Below, piece after piece: positions 18,120 through 24,614 of a DNA stretch of 54,415 nt. Positions within the stretch are counted from its first letter, which is position 1, and every line of letters begins with the position of its first letter. Made by a program: the position numbers and the translations under genes. Under the pieces are notes generated by a model that was not told the origin of the DNA, did not search any database, and saw only the letters and a program-made list of their open reading frames with translations. Source of the stretch: Clostridiales bacterium (GTDB lineage Bacteria > Bacillota > Clostridia > Oscillospirales > Butyricicoccaceae); assembly GCA_019421385.1 (NCBI GenBank), contig JAHZFK010000008.1, positions 24,561 to 78,975 on the forward strand, read 5' to 3'.

Positions 18120-18644
18120 ATGAGCAAAATCGAATCCTATATCACCAGCATCCCGGATTTTCCGGAACGGGGCGTTATATTCCGGGATATCACCACGGTG
18201 ATCGGCAACGCGGACGGCTTGCAGCTTTCCGTGGACGAAATGGCGGCACTGCTGGAAGGGGAAAGCTTTGATGTGATCGCGGGACTAGAATCGCGCGGGT
18301 TCCTGTTCGGTATGCCGATCGCTTACAAGCTGCACAAAGCCTTTATCCCGATCCGCAAGGCAGGCAAGCTGCCGCGCGAGACCGCAGGCATGTCCTATGA
18401 ACTGGAGTACGGCACCGCCTCAATCGAGGTGCACCGCAACGATATCCGTCCGGGTATGCGCGTTGTTCTGATCGACGACCTGATTGCCACCGGCGGCACG
18501 CTGGAAGCGGCAGCCAAACTGCTCGAGTCGCTCGGCGCAACCGTGGTCAAGATCGTGTGCCTGCTGGAGCTGAAGGGACTGCACGGCCGCGACCGTTTGC
18601 AGAACTATCCGCTCGCGACGATTATATCCTACGATGGCAAATAA
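18120..18644 (+). CDS. apt: Adenine phosphoribosyltransferase
   Basis: A 174-residue type I phosphoribosyltransferase. It converts adenine and PRPP to AMP in the cytosol (purine salvage). N-terminal YITSIPDFPERGVIFRDIT, ESRGFLFG and the PRPP loop VVLIDDLIATGGT (residues about 117-129) are diagnostic. The start is ATG at 18120, with GGAGGAGG just ahead; the upstream extension of the frame lacks family character. Next comes a purine permease, 43 bp downstream on the same strand, giving an uptake-plus-salvage pair inside the feoB element. Housekeeping salvage genes are unusual mobile cargo. Confidence 0.93.
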   Translation: MSKIESYITSIPDFPERGVIFRDITTVIGNADGLQLSVDEMAALLEGESFDVIAGLESRGFLFGMPIAYKLHKAFIPIRKAGKLPRETAGMSYELEYGTASIEVHRNDIRPGMRVVLIDDLIATGGTLEAAAKLLESLGATVVKIVCLLELKGLHGRDRLQNYPLATIISYDGK

Positions 18645-18687
18645 GAAAAAGGGAAAATAGAGAAAACAAAAGGGGCTGAAACCACAC

Positions 18688-20049
18688 ATGTTTGAAAAGA
18701 TGTTCAAGCTGTCGGATCACCACACCACCGTTCGCACCGAGGTCATGGCAGGTATCACCTCTTTTATGACCATGGCGTATATTCTAGCGGTCAACCCGAG
18801 CATCCTCAGTTCGACCGGCATGGACCCGACCGCCGTCCTGCTGGCGACCGCATTGGCGTCCTTCATCGGCACAACATGCATGGCCTTTCTGGCAAACCTG
18901 CCGTTTGCACTGTCCGCCGGTATGGGCCTGAATGCGTTCATGGCATACACCGTTGTCGCCGGTTACGGCTACAGCTGGCAGGTCGCATTGCTCGCCGTGT
19001 TCATTGAGGGTCTGCTCTTTATAGTGCTGTCGCTGACCAATGTGCGTGAAGCGATCTTCAACGCCATCCCGCTCACGCTCAAGCGCGGTGTTTCCGTCGG
19101 CATCGGCCTGTTCGTCGCATTTATCGGCCTGCAGGACGCCGGTCTGTCCGTTTCTTCCTCCACGCTCGTCACCATCACCAGCTTTACCGACAATTTCCAC
19201 ACCTCCGGCATCTGCGCGCTGCTCGCGCTGATCGGGCTGTTCATCACAGCGGTATTGTATATCCGCAACGTGAAGGGCGCGATCCTATTCGGTATCCTGC
19301 TGACGTGGATCATCGGTATGTTATGCGAGGTGACTGGCCTGTATGTGCCGGACGTGGAAGCGGGCTTCTACACGCTGTTCCCGACCCTCGGCATGACCGA
19401 CTTTACCAAGCTCGGTCTGACCTTCGGCCAGTGCTTCAATGTGGATTTCAGTGAGGTCGGCATCTTCAACTTCATCGTCGTCATTTTCTCATTCCTGTTT
19501 GTCGATATTTTTGACACACTCGGCACGCTGATCGGCGTAGCAACCAAAGCCAATATGATCGACGAAGAAGGTAAAATGGCTGGCATCAAACCCGCGCTGC
19601 TGTCCGATGCGATCGCAACCTCGGCGGGTGCGGTGCTCGGCACCTCGACCACCACGACATTCATCGAGTGCTCGTCCGGTGTCGCCCTAGGTGGCCGCAC
19701 GGGCCTGACCGCGCTGATAACCGCCGTGCTGTTCCTGCTTTCGACGTTGTTTGCGCCGATTTTCACTGCGATCCCCTCGTTTGCTACCGCGCCCGCGCTG
19801 CTTATGGTCGGCTTTTTGATGATGGGCACGGTCAATAAAATCCGCTTTGATCAGGACAGCATGACCGAAACCATTCCGGCTTATCTCGCCATCATCTCCA
19901 TGCCGCTGTTTTACAGCATTTCCGAAGGCATTTCGATGGGTATTATCTCCTATGTTCTGCTCAACCTCGCCGCAGGCAAGGGCAAGAAGGTCACCCCGCT
20001 CATGTATGTGCTGGCGGTGCTGTTCATCCTCAAATATATCTTCCTGTAA
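18688..20049 (+). CDS. NCS2-family purine permease (adenine/guanine/hypoxanthine type)
   Basis: A 453-residue membrane protein with about 12-14 TM segments. It matches the AzgA/PbuG branch of nucleobase:cation symporters: TEVMAGITSFMTMAYILAVNP, LPFALSAGMGLNAFMAYTV, SFLFVDIFDTLGTLIGVA and GTSTTTTFIECSSGVALGGRTGLTA. It likely imports adenine or hypoxanthine/guanine with protons, feeding the adjacent apt product. AAAGGGGC precedes the ATG. The intergenic gap to apt is 43 bp with no terminator, so they probably form one operon, ended by the hairpin at 20066-20096. The exact substrate cannot be told from sequence. Confidence 0.9.
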   Translation: MFEKMFKLSDHHTTVRTEVMAGITSFMTMAYILAVNPSILSSTGMDPTAVLLATALASFIGTTCMAFLANLPFALSAGMGLNAFMAYTVVAGYGYSWQVALLAVFIEGLLFIVLSLTNVREAIFNAIPLTLKRGVSVGIGLFVAFIGLQDAGLSVSSSTLVTITSFTDNFHTSGICALLALIGLFITAVLYIRNVKGAILFGILLTWIIGMLCEVTGLYVPDVEAGFYTLFPTLGMTDFTKLGLTFGQCFNVDFSEVGIFNFIVVIFSFLFVDIFDTLGTLIGVATKANMIDEEGKMAGIKPALLSDAIATSAGAVLGTSTTTTFIECSSGVALGGRTGLTALITAVLFLLSTLFAPIFTAIPSFATAPALLMVGFLMMGTVNKIRFDQDSMTETIPAYLAIISMPLFYSISEGISMGIISYVLLNLAAGKGKKVTPLMYVLAVLFILKYIFL

Positions 20050-20065
20050 GTGCAAACGTACACGG

Positions 20066-20096
20066 GCCGCTGTCCTCCGGGACAGCGGCTTTTTTG
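20066..20096 (+). terminator. Intrinsic terminator after the purine permease
   Basis: GCCGCTGTCC-TCC-GGGACAGCGGC (10-bp stem) is followed by TTTTTT. Confidence 0.92.
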
Positions 20097-20109
20097 TGTC
20101 CCGCCATGA

Positions 20110-20138
20110 TTGACGGCGCGCGAGAAAACGGGTACAAT
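20110..20138 (+). promoter_or_regulatory. Predicted promoter of the deacetylase gene
   Basis: TTGACG at 20110-20115 and TACAAT at 20133-20138 are 17 bp apart. Confidence 0.65.
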
Positions 20139-20157
20139 GTGGATATCTCATATCCAC
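20139..20157. promoter_or_regulatory. Palindrome at the start point of the deacetylase promoter
   Basis: GTGGATATCTCATATCCAC is a perfect 8-bp inverted repeat with a 3-base centre. It begins directly after the -10 box, where a repressor could bind, or it may form a 5' mRNA stem-loop. Confidence 0.4.
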
Positions 20158-20181
20158 GTTTTCCCCGAAAAGGAGACTATT

Positions 20182-21171
20182 ATGAAAAAAAGACTGACTG
20201 CTCTGTTAATGATGCTCGTCCTGCTTGTTCCCTGCCTGCCGCTTGCCGCCGCAGCTGAGGAAACGCCCGTTGCCGCGAGCGCAAACACCAAACTGATTGC
20301 ATTCACGTTTGACGACGGCCCCTCGACCTACACCGCCACTCTGCTGGACGGCCTGAAAGCCCGCGGCGCAAAAGCCACCTTCTTTATGAACGGTACAAAT
20401 GGCTCACACGGCATTGTCAACCACAAAGACCTGCTCACCCGTATGCGGGACGAAGGTCACCAGCTCGCAAACCATACCTACCAGCACCTCATCCCGTTCG
20501 ACAGCTACGGCGCGAGCACGATCTCGAGCGAGGTCAGCCGCGTGGAAAGCCTGCTGTTTGACCGCATGGGCGGCTCGTACACTGATATGGTGCGCACACC
20601 CGGCAGCGCTGTGGGCGGTGCGGTCAAAAGCACGGTTGCGGCGCCCATCATCCTGTGGAGCGTTGACCCCCTCGACTGGAAATACCGCAATGCAAACACA
20701 GTCTACAATAAAATCGTATCGCAAGCACACGACGGTGCCATTGTACTGGCACACGACATCTACCAAACCAGCGTGCAGGGCGCGCTGCGCGCAATCGACA
20801 CGCTGAAAAGCCAAGGCTATGAGTTTGTGACCGTTTCCGAACTGCTGCGCCGTCGCGGCATCACACCACAAAACGGCAAGGTCTACACCAGCGCGCCGAA
20901 CACCGGCACCAACCTGCCCGCCTATTCCGCGCCGACCATCAGCTCCACAACGGGCGACAACGGCGTTTCGGTGACGTTTTCCACCGCTGACAAGGGGCTG
21001 ACGCTGTACTACCGCGGGCGCGTCTATCTATTACACGACCGACGGCTCCACCCCGACCGCACAAAGCACGCTTTACACCGGTGCGTTTACCCCCGAAACC
21101 AACACGACAAAATGCATCGCCGTCCTGTCCGGCCATTTGGACAGCCCGGTCGTCACCTGCACGCTGACTGA
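20182..21171 (+). CDS. Secreted polysaccharide deacetylase (NodB domain), frameshifted near 21,010
   Basis: The signal peptide is at residues 1-25 (MKKRLTALLMMLVLLVP to AAAAEE). The NodB domain at about 35-235 has motif 1 TFDDGPS, motif 2 NHTYQH (metal-binding His) and motif 3 RTPGS. Such enzymes remove N- or O-acetyl groups from peptidoglycan or other wall glycans. After Leu-Tyr-Tyr at about 21,010 the frame turns into low-quality sequence (RGRVYLLHDRRLHPDRTKH) and stops at 21171, while the true continuation, a chitobiase-type linker and SLH repeats, lies in the next frame. A one-base insertion near 21,007-21,016 explains this. AAGGAG precedes ATG 20182. It is element cargo with its own promoter. 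Confidence 0.85.
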   Translation: MKKRLTALLMMLVLLVPCLPLAAAAEETPVAASANTKLIAFTFDDGPSTYTATLLDGLKARGAKATFFMNGTNGSHGIVNHKDLLTRMRDEGHQLANHTYQHLIPFDSYGASTISSEVSRVESLLFDRMGGSYTDMVRTPGSAVGGAVKSTVAAPIILWSVDPLDWKYRNANTVYNKIVSQAHDGAIVLAHDIYQTSVQGALRAIDTLKSQGYEFVTVSELLRRRGITPQNGKVYTSAPNTGTNLPAYSAPTISSTTGDNGVSVTFSTADKGLTLYYRGRVYLLHDRRLHPDRTKHALHRCVYPRNQHDKMHRRPVRPFGQPGRHLHAD

Positions 21172-21730
21172 GTATGGCCGTCTGTTCACCGATGTACCGG
21201 CGGACAGCTGGTACTATGACAGCGTGGGCGAAATCGTCGAGCAGGGGCTGATGAACGGCACGAGCGCGTATACCTTCTCGCCCGACACAACCATGACGCG
21301 CGCCATGCTGACCACGGTGCTCTACAACCTCGCGGGCAAGCCTGAGGTGGGCGACAACCTCGGTTATCCCTATGCCGATGTAGACGCAAACGCCTATTAT
21401 GCGTTGCCCGTTTACTGGGCACGGGCAAACGGACTTGTGACCGGCTACACCGACGAAACCTTCGCACCGAACGACACGGTCACCCGCGAACAGGTCGCCG
21501 TGCTGCTCTACCGACTGGCAAATCACCTTGGCATGGACACCAGCGCACGCGCTGACCTGTCTGCTTATACGGATGCGGCGCAAATCAGCGCCTATGCGCA
21601 GGAAGCCATGCAGTGGGCGGTCGCGTCCGGACTGCTGAACGGCCGCACTGCGACCACACTCACTCCGCAGGGCAGCGCGACCCGCGCAGAGGGCGCAAAA
21701 ATTCTGACAAGCTTCACCGCGCTGACATAA
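21011..21730 (+). pseudogene. C-terminal part of the deacetylase: linker plus SLH repeats, out of frame
   Basis: In frame +2, TAGASIYYTTDGSTPT resembles the chitobiase/beta-hexosaminidase C-terminal fold. SLH-type repeats follow: FTDVPADSWYYDSVGEIVEQG with TMTRAMLTTVLY, YADVDANAYYALPVYWARANG with TVTREQVAVLLY, and LSAYTDAAQISAYAQEAMQWAVASG with SATRAEGAKIL. SLH repeats bind pyruvylated wall polymers, so the intact protein would be a wall-anchored deacetylase. Without ribosomal frameshifting this part is not translated, because there is no start with a ribosome site. Confidence 0.75.
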
Positions 21731-21749
21731 CTCCATAACAGACAGAAAC

Positions 21750-21785
21750 AAACGGGACGCACCATCCGATTGGTACGTCCCGTTT
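21750..21785. terminator. Bidirectional terminator between the deacetylase and recombinase genes
   Basis: AAACGGGACG and CGTCCCGTTT with inner ACCA/TGGT form a long stem with one mismatch. It serves the convergent genes and overlaps the last codon of the recombinase. Confidence 0.8.
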
Positions 21786-23406
21786 ATTCTATCCAGTCGA
21801 TTTCACAAGGTGCGGGCAGAAAGCGGAAATGAATGATCACTTTCTGCCGCTTCACCTTGCCTTTTTCTGTTTTTTCGTATGTACCCTGTCCAACTTCGAT
21901 CCGCTCGATTAGTTCAAACAACAGCGACGGCGTGAGCTCCTTCACATCTGTATAGCGGCGAATGATCGCCCGCAAGCGTTCCTGTAGCCGCTGCAAGCTT
22001 TGCGCCCCGCTATCCGGCTGCAACGCATCGATCTGCTGCTGCAGCGCAGCCGTTTTGCGCTCATACCGTTCGAGCAGAGGATAAAAGTTCGTCTCCCCGA
22101 TCTTCCCTGCCGCGCGATCTTCATAAAGCTGCGCAACCAGATGCTGCATTTGCTTCTTCTCCTGCATCAGACGTTCCCGCTCGCAGCTTGCTTCTCTTCC
22201 CCGCTCATCCAGACGCAGACGATGCCGCAACCGCTCGAATAACGCATCGCAGTCCTGTTCGGACAAGCAGACATATTGCCGCACCGCCTCCAGAACGCAG
22301 CGATAGAGTGACTCATAGGAGATAAAATGGTTGGAGCAGGCAGCTGTGCCCCGCAGCTTATACGCGCCGCAGGCTAGACTCGCCGCCGAGCCTTTTTTGC
22401 GCGTGCCAACCGTGGATATGGCCTTGCCGCAGTCCAGACAGAAAACAAGCCCGGAAAACAGGTTGGAAAATGTCCCGTTTCGCTCGCAGCGACGAGCCGA
22501 CCGCTGGCGCTGCACTGCGTCAAAGGTCTGCTGGCAAACCAGCGGCTCATGGCAATCGGGAACGATAATCCACTCGTCTGTCCGTTTTTCGCGGGTCTTT
22601 TTGCTTTTGAAGCTGACCTTGTCAGTCTTCCCCTGCGCAATATGTCCCAGATACACCACATCCTGCAAGATGCGGCTGACGCCCACCGAAGTCCACGCCT
22701 TGCGTTTGGAGTAATGGTCCGGATTCAGTTCAGGATGCACCAAAGTGCGATAAACCGCCGGCGGCGGCTCGCCGCGCTCGTTCAGCATCCGTGCGATCTC
22801 TGCCGGGCGCCGACCCGCCGCCGCCCATACAAAGATCTGCCGCACGGTCGCGGCAGCTTGCGCATCCGGAATCAGGTGGTTTTTGTCGCGGGGATCTTTT
22901 TTATACCCATACGGCGCGAAATTCCCGATAAACTTGCCTGCCTGCATTTTGGTATGCAGCGCACCGCGAATCTTACGGCTGGTATCGCGGGCATACATTT
23001 CGTTGATGACATTGCGGAACGGCGCAAGGTCGGTATCTGACCGCGCGGTGTCGATGCCGTCTCCCACTGCAATCAGCCGCACACCATGCTCGGGGAACAC
23101 CAGCTCCAGATACCGCCCGGTTTGGATATAATCGCGCCCCAGCCGCGACAAATCCTTGACCAGCACGACCTCGAACCGATGTTGTTCCATGTCGCGGAGC
23201 ATATCCTGAAAGCGCGGGCGGTCAAAGCGCATGCCCGACCACCCGTCATCCACATATTCCCCGACGATGGTGAATCCGTGCTGTGCTGCATACCCTTGCA
23301 GCAGGCTGCGCTGGTTCTGGATGCTCTCGCTTTCGCCGGGATTGTCGTCGTCGCGGCTCAGCCGCAGGTAGAGAACCGCCCTGCAAGCGACAGATGTTTT
23401 TTGCAT
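21784..23406 (-). CDS. Large serine recombinase (site-specific integrase/excisionase of the feoB element)
   Basis: A 540-residue protein. The N-terminal resolvase domain (VLYLRLSRDDD) has the nucleophile Ser17, with conserved VDDGWSG and VVLVKDLSRLGRDY. Next come the recombinase domain (residues about 170-280, RQIFVWAAAGRRPAEIARMLNERG), a zinc ribbon with CLDCGK and later CG/CSNH (about 323-365), and a long coiled coil (400-470). This matches the large serine recombinases such as SpoIVCA/CisA and TnpX. They cut both strands at a 2-bp core and join attP to attB without host factors; excision needs a directionality factor. The gene starts about 260 bp inside attR and reads toward attL. AGGAGG lies 11 bases before the ATG. 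Confidence 0.95.
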   Translation of the reverse strand: MQKTSVACRAVLYLRLSRDDDNPGESESIQNQRSLLQGYAAQHGFTIVGEYVDDGWSGMRFDRPRFQDMLRDMEQHRFEVVLVKDLSRLGRDYIQTGRYLELVFPEHGVRLIAVGDGIDTARSDTDLAPFRNVINEMYARDTSRKIRGALHTKMQAGKFIGNFAPYGYKKDPRDKNHLIPDAQAAATVRQIFVWAAAGRRPAEIARMLNERGEPPPAVYRTLVHPELNPDHYSKRKAWTSVGVSRILQDVVYLGHIAQGKTDKVSFKSKKTREKRTDEWIIVPDCHEPLVCQQTFDAVQRQRSARRCERNGTFSNLFSGLVFCLDCGKAISTVGTRKKGSAASLACGAYKLRGTAACSNHFISYESLYRCVLEAVRQYVCLSEQDCDALFERLRHRLRLDERGREASCERERLMQEKKQMQHLVAQLYEDRAAGKIGETNFYPLLERYERKTAALQQQIDALQPDSGAQSLQRLQERLRAIIRRYTDVKELTPSLLFELIERIEVGQGTYEKTEKGKVKRQKVIIHFRFLPAPCEIDWIE

Positions 23407-23450
23407 CGGTGTTACACCCTCCTACTGCTGCTTGCAAGCAGTCTCTCTGC

Positions 23451-23567
23451 CTATGCTGGTTTTCCGGTTGTTTCTTCCTCGAACTGCGTCGCGATGACGT
23501 TCTCAAGCAGCTCGAGCAGGGCTTGACGATGCTGCGCTGCATACTCGTTTGTCTGCGTACCGTTCAC
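23451..23567 (-). CDS. Small ORF (38 aa) between attR and the recombinase gene
   Basis: The GTG start at 23567 has AAAGGAGG seven bases upstream, a near-perfect ribosome site. The product is 38 residues, acidic and helical (NEYAAQHRQALLELLENVIA), ending 44 bp before the recombinase start on the same strand. I do not recognise the family. Its place suggests an accessory to recombination, possibly a directionality factor or a leader peptide; it is short for a known directionality factor. Upstream in-frame ATGs have poor ribosome sites. Confidence 0.5.
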   Translation of the reverse strand: MNGTQTNEYAAQHRQALLELLENVIATQFEEETTGKPA

Positions 23568-23644
23568 GGGTTGGCCTCCTTTCCGCCTTGGTTGTATTCT
23601 ATGCTGCTTCTCTTCTTGAATTGCATCACCCATACCTTTCGTAT

Positions 23645-23690
23645 GCATCCACTATTTACCCAAGCATGTGCATGGGCTTCGGATGCAACG
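23645..23690. other. attR: right junction of the feoB element
   Basis: The element half ends ACCCAAGCA; the host half continues ATGGGCTTCGGATGC, which is feoB. The shared core CATGTGC is at 23665-23671 and the predicted crossover TG at 23667-23668. Confidence 0.85.
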
Positions 23691-24499
23691 CCTGTGGCGT
23701 GACCGGCTGCCGTATCATCGACTCGCCCCGCGAACGGCTGATCGCCATTCTGACTAACACCTTCGCCCCTTGCAACGGGCGGTTTCCGCTGCTGATTTTC
23801 CTCTGCTCGGTGTTTTTCGCAGGCAATTCCATCGGCGGCGCGCTGCTGCTCACCGCTGTGATTGCGGGCAGCGTCGTGCTGACCCTTGCCGCCTCGCGCC
23901 TGCTGTCCGCAACCGTGTTGAAAGGCGTGCCGTCCTCGTTTACGCTTGAGCTACCGCCCTACCGCGCCCCGCAGCTTGGGCAGGTCATCGTGCGCAGCGT
24001 ACTTGACCGAACGCTGTTTGTGCTCGGCCGCGCAGCAGCGGTGGCTGCGCCCGCGGGCGCACTGATCTGGCTGCTGGCCAATGTTGACATTGGTGGTATA
24101 TCGGTGTTCTCCCATCTGACCGCCTTTCTCGATCCTGCCGGGCGGCTGTTCGGGCTGGACGGCGTGATCCTGCTCGCGTTCATCCTAGCGTTTCCGGCAA
24201 ACGAACTGGTGATGCCGCTCATCGTCATGGGGTATCTTGCCACCGGTACGATTGCAGACGTTTCCGATTTTGCAGCCTTCCGCACGCTGCTTGTGGCAAA
24301 CGGCTGGACGGTCTGCACCGCGCTGTGCACGCTCGTGTTCACCGTTGCGCACTGGCCCTGCTCGACCACCTGCCTGACCATCTGGAAAGAAACGCACAGC
24401 GTCCGCTGGACGCTCGCCGCTATCGCGCTGCCGACTGCGTTCGGTCTTGCGCTCTGCCTTGCGGTACATGGTGCATGTACGCTCGTCGGTCTTGCCTGA
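23672..24499 (+). pseudogene. feoB: FeoB 3' part, separated from its start by the element
   Basis: This encodes the last 275 residues of FeoB, beginning MGFGCNACGVTGCRIIDSPRER, i.e. directly after the TMC with which the 5' part ends. It contains the second half of the membrane channel (Gate and FeoB_C regions; PCNGRFPLLIFLCSVFFAG, FPANELVMPLIVMGYL, HWPCSTTCLTIWKET). Joined to 13351-14463 it gives 646 residues, a normal length. In the integrated state the only nearby in-frame ATGs are at 23666 and 23672, with no ribosome site, so expression is doubtful. Conserved residues appear intact, so the fragment has not decayed, which suits a recent or reversible insertion. Confidence 0.93.
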
Positions 24500-24500
24500 A

Positions 24501-24527
24501 AAAAGCCGCCCTACCGGGCGGCTTTTT
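24501..24527 (+). terminator. Intrinsic terminator of the feoAB operon
   Basis: AAAAGCCGCCC-TAC-CGGGCGGCTTTTTT follows the feoB stop by one base. Confidence 0.92.
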
Positions 24528-24551
24528 TATGCGCATATGTCACAAGAACAT

Positions 24552-24580
24552 TTGTTTTCTTTCTCGGTTTATGCTATACT
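24552..24580 (+). promoter_or_regulatory. Predicted promoter of the PcrA-like helicase gene
   Basis: TTGTTT and TATACT are separated by 17 bp, about 35 bp before the start codon. Confidence 0.6.
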
Positions 24581-24614
24581 GGTTTCGTATCTTCAAAATG
24601 AAACGAGGAACCCC

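Larger units (their letters stand above)
14459..23668. mobile_element. 9.2 kb serine-recombinase element inserted in feoB
   Basis: The element is bounded by CATGTGC at 14457-14463 and again at 23665-23671, a distance of 9,208 bp. Removing it rebuilds feoB in frame. Joining its own ends gives ACCCAAGCATGTGCTTGGGT, a 9-bp inverted repeat around TG, extended by GCATCC/GGATGC at positions 17-22 on each arm (18 of 22 arm positions match), as expected of a large serine integrase attP. A recombinase of that family lies at the right end, facing inward from attR. Cargo: metallophosphatase, YibE/F protein, apt, NCS2 purine permease, broken deacetylase-SLH gene. There are no conjugation, replication or phage structural genes, so it is either non-autonomous between cells or an excisable intervening element. 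Confidence 0.9.

Noticed and set aside
24447..24614. Extended N-terminus of the PcrA-like helicase
   Set aside because: It would overlap the end of feoB and read through its terminator; ATG 24615 has promoter and ribosome site in the right places.
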